Source: Hydrogenophaga sp.
GTDB taxonomy: Bacteria; Pseudomonadota; Gammaproteobacteria; Burkholderiales; Burkholderiaceae_C
Assembly (NCBI GenBank): GCA_018335615.1
Contig: JAGXRS010000119.1
Location: 1 to 23,395 of the forward strand
Direction of reading: 5' to 3'
DNA: 23,395 bases
Positions 16,208-23,395 of this stretch are shown one piece after another. Both the position numbers and the translations under genes were made by a program. Numbering within the stretch: the first letter of the stretch is position 1; the number at the start of each line of letters is the position of its first letter. The notes under the pieces are model-generated. The model made no database searches. It saw only the letters and a list, made by a program, of their open reading frames with translations, and had not been told where the DNA came from.

Positions 16208-17038
16208 TCAGACGCGCCAGATGCGCGGCGGGGTGTTCGCCAGTCCCCAGGCAGCCGGACGCAACGCGGTCCAGGTGCGCTGGAACAAGGCCATCAGTGG
16301 CTCCACCACCGGCGCCACCGCGCGCAGCACCAGCACCTGTGGATGCGAGCAGGTGGCGCCCGCCTGCACACCCGCGCCCGCCTGATCGGTCACGGCGCGC
16401 ACCACCTCCAGCAGGTGTTCGCGCCGCTCGCGTGTGAACGCGGTGCCGCTGGCCAACCAGAGGCTGCCCAGGCAGCGCTGGCCGCCCAGGCCCAGCGGCG
16501 ACGCCAGCAGCCGGGTGTCGGCTGCGTCGATGCGCGCCTGCTCCAGCCACAGCCCGGACAGTTCGATGCGCTGCTGGAAATGACCGTGGTCGAACGGCTG
16601 GCCGGAGGCGGGCAGACCCAGCGCCGTCACGTCCCAGCCCAGCAGCTCGGCACCCGGTGCCAGCTCGGCGCTCAGCCGGTTGTGGGCGCGACAGCCCGGA
16701 TGGGCAATGGCTTCCAGCGGCAGCCATTCCAGGCGGGCGCCCGTGTCCAGCGTGAGGTGCACCTGCTGCACCGCATCGGCCTCGTCGGCCGCGTAGAAGC
16801 GGGTGGCGCCGGGTGTGCTCACCAGCGCGTGGGCACCGCTGCCCACCCGCACCCGGACGTCCAGCTGGTCGCCACCCACCAGTCCGCCGGGGGGGTGGAC
16901 GATCACGTTGTGGCAGACGGCCCCGCCCTCCGGGTACAGGCTTTTGAGAATGCGCAGCGGGCCGTCGTGCCGGTGCTGCAGCCAGGTGCGATCGGCCTCG
17001 CGGCGGTAGTCGAGGTGGAGTTGGGCGTGCCAGGGCAT
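16208..17038 (-). CDS. ureD: Urease accessory protein UreD
   Basis: UreD (UreH) binds apo-urease and, with UreF and UreG, forms the complex that inserts the nickel centre. The 276-residue length is normal. Family signatures are present: HDGPLRILKSLYPEGGAVCHNVIVHPPGGLVGGDQLDV near the N-terminus, STPGATRFY, EWLPLEAIAHPGCRA, and DVTALGLPASG. The start at ATG 17038 aligns with the usual N-terminus, although no good Shine-Dalgarno is seen. It lies 42 bp after the deaminase gene and is probably co-transcribed with it. No ureA, B, C, E, F or G lies in the window on either side, which is unusual because ureD normally begins the urease operon. Confidence 0.92.
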   Translation of the reverse strand: MPWHAQLHLDYRREADRTWLQHRHDGPLRILKSLYPEGGAVCHNVIVHPPGGLVGGDQLDVRVRVGSGAHALVSTPGATRFYAADEADAVQQVHLTLDTGARLEWLPLEAIAHPGCRAHNRLSAELAPGAELLGWDVTALGLPASGQPFDHGHFQQRIELSGLWLEQARIDAADTRLLASPLGLGGQRCLGSLWLASGTAFTRERREHLLEVVRAVTDQAGAGVQAGATCSHPQVLVLRAVAPVVEPLMALFQRTWTALRPAAWGLANTPPRIWRV

Positions 17039-17080
17039 GGGCGGGGCGATGGTTGGGGAGCCTGTAGAAGGGCGGGCGCG

Positions 17081-17557
17081 TCAGCGCCGAGCCCAGAACC
17101 CGCGGTGGGGCGCCAGTAGCTCGTCGTCGAGCTCGGCCACCGGGCCGATGACATCGATGGGTTTCTGACCGCGCGCCAGCACGTCGCGGCACGGCAGTGA
17201 GAGCGTGGGGTTTTCCGGGTGGCTACCGGTGAGTGCCAGCAGCGCTTCCTCGCTCGCCCCGTACACGATGCGCCCGATGTTCGCCCAGTACACCGTGCCG
17301 GTGCACATCGCGCAGGGCTCGAACGTCGTCACCAGCGTGCAGCGCCCCAGGTACTCGCCCGGCCAGTTGTCGGCCGCCTGCCGCGCCAGCGTCGACTCCG
17401 CGTGGTTCACCGTGTCGATGTTCCCCTGCTCGGCCAGCACCGTCTCCCCGTCTGGTGCCACCAGCAGGGCCCCGAACGGGTGGCGGCCCATGCTGGCGGC
17501 GCGCAGCGCGACCGCATTGGCCCGGCGCAGATGACGCAGAACTTGATCTTGATTCAT
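17081..17557 (-). CDS. Nucleoside/guanine-type deaminase (CMP/dCMP deaminase fold)
   Basis: The 158-residue cytoplasmic zinc enzyme hydrolyses an amino group from a purine or pyrimidine and releases ammonia. The zinc site is complete: HAE at 52-54 (ligand His, catalytic Glu) and PCAMC at 81-85. HPFGALLV near 26 and VYWANIGRIVYGAS after the Cys pair match the family. Length and layout resemble bacterial guanine deaminase (GuaD type) more than TadA, but the substrate is not certain; cytosine- or creatinine-like substrates are possible. It sits between an NMT1-type transporter and ureD in one orientation, which supports a role in nitrogen release from an imported compound. Confidence 0.82.
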   Translation of the reverse strand: MNQDQVLRHLRRANAVALRAASMGRHPFGALLVAPDGETVLAEQGNIDTVNHAESTLARQAADNWPGEYLGRCTLVTTFEPCAMCTGTVYWANIGRIVYGASEEALLALTGSHPENPTLSLPCRDVLARGQKPIDVIGPVAELDDELLAPHRGFWARR

Positions 17558-17600
17558 GAGGCAAACAGGCCCGGTACGCGCGAAGGGAAGCTGTCCAGAG

Positions 17601-17676
17601 GCACCGCGGAACCGGCTTGGCCGGGCCGCAGGTGCCGTCCCCCTTCAGGGGGAGGCGCCGTGAGGCGCGCAGGGGG
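17601..17676. repeat. REP-like element, copy A, after the ABC permease
   Basis: A block of about 75 bp begins with an AACCGGCTTGGCCGGG segment, then a CCCCCT-TC-AGGGGG hairpin and a GGCGCC/GCGC-rich end. It is closely similar in order and sequence to copy B at 18498-18572. Both copies abut the 3' end of a minus-strand gene. Confidence 0.75.
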
Positions 17677-18441
17677 TCAGTCCTGACTCCTGCGGTGCGC
17701 CCAGCCGGTGGTGTGCTTTTCCAAGAAGCTGAACAGCTCGTACATGGCCATGGCCATGATGCCCACCACCAGCAGGCCGCTGAAGGCCAGGCCCATCTGC
17801 ATGGACGAGCCGGCCGAGATCAGCAGGTAGCCGATGCCTTCGTTGGCGGCGGTCATTTCCGACACCGTGGTGCCCACGAAGGCCAGCGTGATCGCCACCT
17901 TCAGCGAGCCGAAGAAGTAGGGCATGGAGCGCGGCAGGCCCACCTTGGTCAGCACGTCCCAGCGCTTGGCGCCCAGCACCCGCAGCACGTCTTCCAGCTC
18001 GGGCTCCAGCGTGGCCAGCCCGGTGGCGATGTTCACCATGATGGGGAAGAAGCTGATGAGGAAGGCCGTCAGGATGGCCGGACCCGCGCCGATGCCGAAC
18101 CACACCACCAGGATCGGCACAAAGGCCGCCTTGGGCAGGGCGTTGAAGGCCGTCATGAGCGGGTAAACCGCGGCATAGGCCAGCCGGGACGAGCCGATCA
18201 GGAAGCCCAGCAAAACCCCCACCACGATGGCGATGCCGAAGCCCGCCATCGTCACCCAGTAGGTGCGCCAGGCGTGGCCCAGGATGGTCACCTTGTGCTC
18301 CATCGTCTGTTCCCAGATGCGCGAGGGGCTGGGGAAGATGAATTCGGACACGCCGAAGCCGCTGGTGATGACTTCCCAGACCACGATGATCGCGATCAGC
18401 AGCAAAAGGGGCGACCAGCGCTCCACTTGTTTCTTGTTCAT
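17677..18441 (-). CDS. ABC transporter permease, SsuC/TauC-like family
   Basis: This is a 254-residue inner-membrane subunit with about six hydrophobic segments. The EAA-type cytoplasmic loop LRVLGAKRWDVLTKVGLPRSMPYFF contacts the ATPase. The family (BPD_transp_1) serves nitrate, sulfonate, taurine and pyrimidine-precursor importers. A GGAG lies 8 nt upstream of ATG 18441. Its gene follows the ATPase gene across a REP-like element and precedes the deaminase, so it belongs to the same transcription unit. The substrate is not readable from the permease. Confidence 0.88.
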   Translation of the reverse strand: MNKKQVERWSPLLLLIAIIVVWEVITSGFGVSEFIFPSPSRIWEQTMEHKVTILGHAWRTYWVTMAGFGIAIVVGVLLGFLIGSSRLAYAAVYPLMTAFNALPKAAFVPILVVWFGIGAGPAILTAFLISFFPIMVNIATGLATLEPELEDVLRVLGAKRWDVLTKVGLPRSMPYFFGSLKVAITLAFVGTTVSEMTAANEGIGYLLISAGSSMQMGLAFSGLLVVGIMAMAMYELFSFLEKHTTGWAHRRSQD

Positions 18442-18497
18442 GGTTTGAACTCCAGTGCAAAACTAAACACGCAGCGGGGCAGCTGCCCGGCTCAGAA

Positions 18498-18572
18498 TGC
18501 CGCAGAACCGGCTTTGCCGGGCTGCAGGCATTGCCCCCTGGGGGGTGACGGCCGTCAGGCCGGCGCGGGGGG
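18498..18572. repeat. REP-like element, copy B, after the ABC ATPase
   Basis: This is similar to copy A: AACCGGCTTTGCCGGG, then CCCCCTGGGGGG, then a GGCCGTCAGGCC palindromic end. It lies directly after the stop codon of the ATPase gene. Sequences of this kind can stabilise mRNA 3' ends or bind nucleoid proteins (family knowledge, not tested here). Confidence 0.75.
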
Positions 18573-19415
18573 TTACGGATTAATCGCCGCGCCGGTCTTG
18601 CGCATGGCGCCGATGTGGCCGCGCAGCTCGTGCACGATGTCGGTGAAGTGCGGCGTGTAGGTCACCTCCAGGTCGCGCGTGCGCGGGATGTCGATCTCGC
18701 GCTTGACCACAAAGCGACCCGGGCTGCGACTCATGCAATACACCGTGTCGGCCAGGAACACGCTCTCGCGCAGGTCGTGCGTCACCAGGATGACGTTGAA
18801 TTTCTGCGCTTCCCATAGGTCGCGCAGCGTGCACCACAGCTCCTCGCGGGTGAAGGCATCGAGCGCGCCGAAGGGCTCGTCGAGCAGCAGCATCTTGGGT
18901 TCGTGGATCAGCGCGCGGCAGATGCTGGCGCGCTGCTGCATGCCGCCCGAGAGCTCCCAGGGAAACTTCTTCTCCATGCCGCCCAGGCCCACACTGGCGA
19001 GCAGCTTGCTGGCACGCTCCTCGAATTCCTTGCGGCGGTCCTTGAACTGGCTGCGAAAGGGCTCGACGATTTCCAGTGGCAGCAGCACGTTGTCCAGCGT
19101 GGTGCGCCAGGGCAGCAGCGACGGGGCCTGGAACGCCATGCCCGAAATCTTCAACGGGCCGGTGACGGGTTGGCCGTCGATGGTGATCTTGCCCATGCTG
19201 GGCATCTTCAGCCCGGTGGTGAGCTTCATGAAGGTGGACTTGCCACAGCCCGACGGACCGACGATGGCGATGAACTCGCCCTGGCGCACCTTCAGGTTGA
19301 TGTCTTCCACCGCGAAGAGATTCTTCGCCAGCAGGTCGTCGTTGTAGGCCAGCCAGACCTGGTCGAACTCGACGAAGGGTCTGTCGCTGGCAGGGGGTGC
19401 GGAGGGTGCAGCCAT
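18573..19415 (-). CDS. ABC transporter ATP-binding protein, SsuB/TauB-like family
   Basis: The 280-residue ATPase energises the importer. Walker A GPSGCGKS is at 53-60, the Q-loop Gln is at 96 (FQAPSLLPWRT), the signature LSGGMQQR is at 155-162, Walker B MLLLDE is at 175-180, and the switch His is in VTHDLRES. It is the middle gene of the order binding protein, ATPase, permease. No clear Shine-Dalgarno precedes ATG 19415. A strong terminator lies between it and the binding-protein gene, so its expression should be lower than that of the binding protein. Confidence 0.92.
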   Translation of the reverse strand: MAAPSAPPASDRPFVEFDQVWLAYNDDLLAKNLFAVEDINLKVRQGEFIAIVGPSGCGKSTFMKLTTGLKMPSMGKITIDGQPVTGPLKISGMAFQAPSLLPWRTTLDNVLLPLEIVEPFRSQFKDRRKEFEERASKLLASVGLGGMEKKFPWELSGGMQQRASICRALIHEPKMLLLDEPFGALDAFTREELWCTLRDLWEAQKFNVILVTHDLRESVFLADTVYCMSRSPGRFVVKREIDIPRTRDLEVTYTPHFTDIVHELRGHIGAMRKTGAAINP

Positions 19416-19448
19416 GGTGAAGCGGGGTACCGAGAAGGGAGGGTTCTG

Positions 19449-19482
19449 AAAAAAGGCCAGTCACCGTGCGGGGACTGGCCTT
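19449..19482 (-). terminator. Intrinsic terminator inside the ABC transporter operon
   Basis: On the minus strand AAGGCCAGTC (19482-19473) pairs perfectly with GACTGGCCTT (19462-19453). A run of six Ts (19454-19449), overlapping the last bases of the arm, follows. It lies between the binding-protein stop (19504) and the ATPase start (19415), so it should act as a partial terminator. Confidence 0.88.
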
Positions 19483-19503
19483 CGCAGGGGGCAGGGTCGG
19501 TGC

Positions 19504-20535
19504 TTACTTCCTGGCCGGCGGCAGCACGTTCAGGTCGGCCGCGCTGGGCAGCATGGAGCCGTCCCACATCGCGTTGGGGTTCACGCGGGTCTTGGTGCCG
19601 TAGGCGTCCGACACCTGGGAGGCCATCAACGCCAGGCGCCCGGGGTTGACCTGGCCAAAACCTTCGCGGCGGGCATCGGGGCTGGCCACCACGGAGTCGA
19701 TGGCCAGCTGCAGGCGGCGCGTTTCCAGGGCGACGTTGATGATGCCGTCGCGCTCTTTCACCGTGCCGATGGTGCCGGCCGGGTTGGCCATCACCTCTTT
19801 GGCGCCCTTGGCAAAGGCGGTCAGGAAGGCCTTGATGGCGGCCGGGTTCTCCTTGATCAGCTTGGGGCTGGCGATGATGGCGTTGCCGTACAGCTTCACG
19901 CCGTGCTCGGCGTAGGGCAGGATCACCACGTCTTCGGCCTTGACGCCGCGTGCTTCCAGGTTCAGCAGCGAGGTGAACGAAAAGCCGGTGATGGCATCGA
20001 TGTCGCCGCGCACCAGCATGGTTTCGCGCAACGGTGGGTCCATCGATGTCCAGGCCACGTTGCTCACGTTGTTGGCCTTCTGGAAAATCGGGAAACCCTT
20101 GCGGCCGGCGTCGAACACCGGTGCGCCGAGCTTCTTGCCGCTGAGGTCGGCCGGCTTGGTGATGCCCGACTTTTTCAGCGCCAGCACGGCGGCGGGCGTG
20201 TTGTTGTAGACCATCATCACGGCCACCGGCTTGTTGGGCGCGTCCGGGTTGTTGGCGTGGAATTCCATCAGGGCCGCCATGTCGGCAAAGCCCAGGTCGT
20301 AGGTGCCCGAGGCCACGCGCGTCACCGTGCCGCCCGAGCCGTTGCCCGAATCGATGGTCACGTCCAGGCCAGCGGCCTTGAAGTAGCCCTTGGCAGCCGG
20401 TTGCAGGAACAGCGCAGCCGGGCCTTCGAAGCGCCAGTCGAGCTGGAACTTGAGCGCCGTCTGGGCATGGGCGCCGCCCAACGCGGCGGCGGCAGCCAGG
20501 GCTGCGATGGTCTTCAGTAAATGGCGCTTGTTCAT
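19504..20535 (-). CDS. ABC transporter substrate-binding protein, NMT1/SsuA-like
   Basis: The 343-residue periplasmic binding protein has a 24-residue signal peptide (MNKRHLLKTIAALAAA... ending AHA before QTALKFQLDW). The start of the mature protein, FQLDWRFEGPAALFLQPAAKGYFKAAGLDV, and the SGGTVTRVASGTYDLGFAD stretch are typical of the NMT1/THI5-like group. That group binds pyrimidine precursors, sulfonates, nitrate and aromatic acids; the ligand here is unknown. GGAG (20544-20541) precedes ATG 20535 by 5 nt. A sigma-54-type promoter lies about 65 bp upstream. The deaminase and ureD downstream suggest a nitrogenous ligand such as a nucleobase, which is inference. Confidence 0.9.
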   Translation of the reverse strand: MNKRHLLKTIAALAAAAALGGAHAQTALKFQLDWRFEGPAALFLQPAAKGYFKAAGLDVTIDSGNGSGGTVTRVASGTYDLGFADMAALMEFHANNPDAPNKPVAVMMVYNNTPAAVLALKKSGITKPADLSGKKLGAPVFDAGRKGFPIFQKANNVSNVAWTSMDPPLRETMLVRGDIDAITGFSFTSLLNLEARGVKAEDVVILPYAEHGVKLYGNAIIASPKLIKENPAAIKAFLTAFAKGAKEVMANPAGTIGTVKERDGIINVALETRRLQLAIDSVVASPDARREGFGQVNPGRLALMASQVSDAYGTKTRVNPNAMWDGSMLPSAADLNVLPPARK

Positions 20536-20598
20536 GGGGTCTCCAAAGGATCGGGGTGGCACGCGGCAGACCAGGCAGATGCTGGCCTGCAAAAGTTC

Positions 20599-20614
20599 AG
20601 CAAAAACGATGCCA
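20599..20614 (-). promoter_or_regulatory. Sigma-54 (-24/-12) promoter of the ABC transporter operon
   Basis: The minus strand reads TGGCATCGTTTTTGCT. It has GG and GC exactly ten bases apart and matches TGGCAC-N5-TTGCW with a single difference (T for C at position 6). The predicted start is near 20588, leaving a leader of about 50 nt that contains the Shine-Dalgarno sequence. It requires an enhancer-binding activator such as NtrC. Confidence 0.72.
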
Positions 20615-20664
20615 GCGCTGTCAGCGCCCGGCACACGCTTCCGCTTTCGTCGGCATACAGAAGA

Positions 20665-20672
20665 TGTATACA
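20665..20672. promoter_or_regulatory. TGTATACA palindrome, possible GntR-type operator
   Basis: An 8-bp perfect palindrome lies about 80 bp upstream of the sigma-54 start. A second CTGTATGC half-copy (minus strand) is near 20650-20660. FadR-subfamily GntR regulators often bind TGTATACA cores. No regulator gene is in the window. This is a short motif, so chance occurrence is possible. Confidence 0.3.
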
Positions 20673-20717
20673 GATTCTCGTCCGCACGGGTTGTCACCGT
20701 CATGCTCGCTAACCCTG

Positions 20718-20751
20718 AAATGGTGCATGGCCCGGTGCGGGTGCACCATTT
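20718..20751. promoter_or_regulatory. Inverted GCACCATTT half-sites, NtrC-like enhancer candidate
   Basis: AAATGGTGCA (20718-20727) and TGCACCATTT (20742-20751) are perfect 10-bp inverted repeats, 14 bp apart. Each carries the TGCACCA half of the known NtrC box, although the halves are everted compared with the classical TGCACCA-N3-TGGTGCA. They lie about 130-163 bp upstream of the predicted sigma-54 start, within the usual enhancer range. The 424-bp gap 20536-20959 shows no gene. Confidence 0.5.
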
Positions 20752-20959
20752 TGGCTTGTCGTGCGCCCTGATGAGGCGAATTGGCCCAGCAGATCTCCAG
20801 GGCGACCCACCAGCAGATGGGCGGCGCCTGCCGGAAGGGCGGTCGCTCAGGACGCCAGCACTTGGCTCGGCCATCTGCGCCGGCCATCGCGCGACGCTGC
20901 GCGCCCATCGCGTGGCGCTCCAGCGCGGCCCCGAGCGACCGACAAGCAGGGGAGCCTGG

Positions 20960-21475
20960 ATGCATTCCACCCCACACCATGACCTGCTCCGCCACACCGC
21001 CATGGCCTGCGTGCCAACCGATCCCCCGGGCCCGACGCCTGGGTCTGCGCCCATGACGGACGTCACCCCCCGCCAACCGCCCAGTGGTGCCTTCAGTGCA
21101 GCCGATCTGTCGGACCGCTTCGCCTGGGAGCGCCGGGATTGCGCGGTGGTCTCGCTCAGCGCGGCCTGCGCCATTCCGTACGACAAGGCACACGCGCTGC
21201 TGAAGCAACATGGCCGCGAGGATCTGAAAGCCACCTACGGCAAGACCATCAGCGAGGCCCTGGGCCTTCGCTACCAGTCGATGTCGCGGGGCGTGTGCCG
21301 TCCCACGGCGGCACGGTTCATCCGTGAGAACCCCCAGGGGCGCTTCATCGTGTTCGTGACCGGTCACTTCTTCGCGCTGGTGGACGGGGTGCATGTGGAC
21401 GCACACGCGTCGCTGTACCGCCCGCGGGCGCGGCTCTGGGGCTACTGGCAGATTCCGTCGGTGCCTGCCCCCTGA
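20960..21475 (+). CDS. Small papain-like/C39-like cysteine peptidase candidate
   Basis: The function of this 171-residue protein is not known. From residue 58 it shows ERRDCAVVSLSAACAIPYDKAHALL with Cys61, and later FVTGHFFALVDGVHVDAH with His136 and Asp143/148. This Cys-His-Asp order and the GH-F-A-LVDG strand are typical of the C39-like papain fold. The first 50 residues are Pro-rich and low in structure. There is no signal peptide or membrane segment. GGGGAG (20949-20954) precedes ATG 20960 by 5 nt and decides the start over ATGs at 21002 and 21053. It could be a peptidase, a deamidase or an inactive relative. It stands alone and converges with the malic enzyme gene. Confidence 0.7.
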   Translation: MHSTPHHDLLRHTAMACVPTDPPGPTPGSAPMTDVTPRQPPSGAFSAADLSDRFAWERRDCAVVSLSAACAIPYDKAHALLKQHGREDLKATYGKTISEALGLRYQSMSRGVCRPTAARFIRENPQGRFIVFVTGHFFALVDGVHVDAHASLYRPRARLWGYWQIPSVPAP

Positions 21476-21502
21476 GCACGGGCAGGTACCGGAATCCACC
21501 GC

Positions 21503-21507
<5 letters not shown>
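21471..21507. terminator. Inverted repeat spanning both stop codons of convergent genes
   Basis: CCTGAGC (21471-21477) and GCTCAGG (21501-21507) are perfectly complementary. The left arm contains the TGA of the peptidase-like gene and the right arm contains the TGA of the malic enzyme gene. There is no T-tract. It may be a weak bidirectional terminator. Confidence 0.4.

Positions 21508-23395
<1,888 letters not shown>

Noticed and set aside
16107..17192. In-frame upstream extension of the receiver-TPR protein across ureD and the deaminase end
   Set aside because: The extra residues are Arg/Pro/Gly-rich shadow sequence overlapping ureD. The receiver domain begins properly after ATG 16106.
20536..21234. 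Upstream extension of the binding protein in the same frame
   Set aside because: It would remove the signal peptide from the N-terminus and run across the sigma-54 promoter; ATG 20535 has a good Shine-Dalgarno.

Overview
The window is GC-rich, has tightly packed genes, and carries 19 protein-coding genes (two cut by the window edges). Gene content, the CCGTTCGGGCTGAGC-type dispersed repeats and protein character point to a betaproteobacterium of the Comamonadaceae (Hydrogenophaga/Acidovorax-like). This is an inference from pattern recognition, not from a database search. No rRNA, tRNA, CRISPR, insertion sequence or prophage was seen.

Layout. Positions 1-6800 are housekeeping: the 3' part of oligoribonuclease (orn), a Pit-family phosphate permease, a DEAD-box RNA helicase with a long structured leader and a glycine/arginine-rich repeat tail, a beta-hydroxyacid dehydrogenase on the minus strand, and a divergent alpha/beta hydrolase. 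Positions 6800-20600 form a nitrogen and nucleobase region. It starts with GMP reductase (guaC, minus), divergent from a complete urea ABC transporter operon urtABCDE (plus). Convergent with urtE is a minus-strand block read from right to left: an NMT1-type substrate-binding protein, its ATPase and permease, a small nucleoside/guanine-type deaminase, a solitary urease accessory gene ureD, and a receiver-TPR protein with a degenerate phosphorylation site. The right end holds a small papain-like (C39-like) cysteine-peptidase candidate and the C-terminal 630 residues of a malic enzyme-phosphotransacetylase fusion (MaeB type).

How the genes fit together. GuaC and the deaminase release ammonia from purine compounds, UrtABCDE imports urea, and UreD helps activate urease. 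The transporter upstream of the deaminase has a near-consensus sigma-54 (-24/-12) promoter. About 130-160 bp upstream of its predicted start lies an inverted pair of GCACCATTT half-sites resembling NtrC boxes. This supports reading the transporter-deaminase-ureD block as a nitrogen-starvation scavenging unit; its transported substrate is not known from sequence.

The most notable oddities are: (1) the sigma-54/NtrC-like control region; (2) a palindromic dispersed repeat inserted in frame near the N-terminus of urtC and apparently translated; (3) a terminator-like hairpin starting at about +1 of the guaC transcript, followed at once by a second hairpin; (4) a roughly 355-nt leader with nested hairpins before the helicase; (5) a receiver domain with Glu at the phospho-acceptor position; (6) ureD with no other urease gene nearby.
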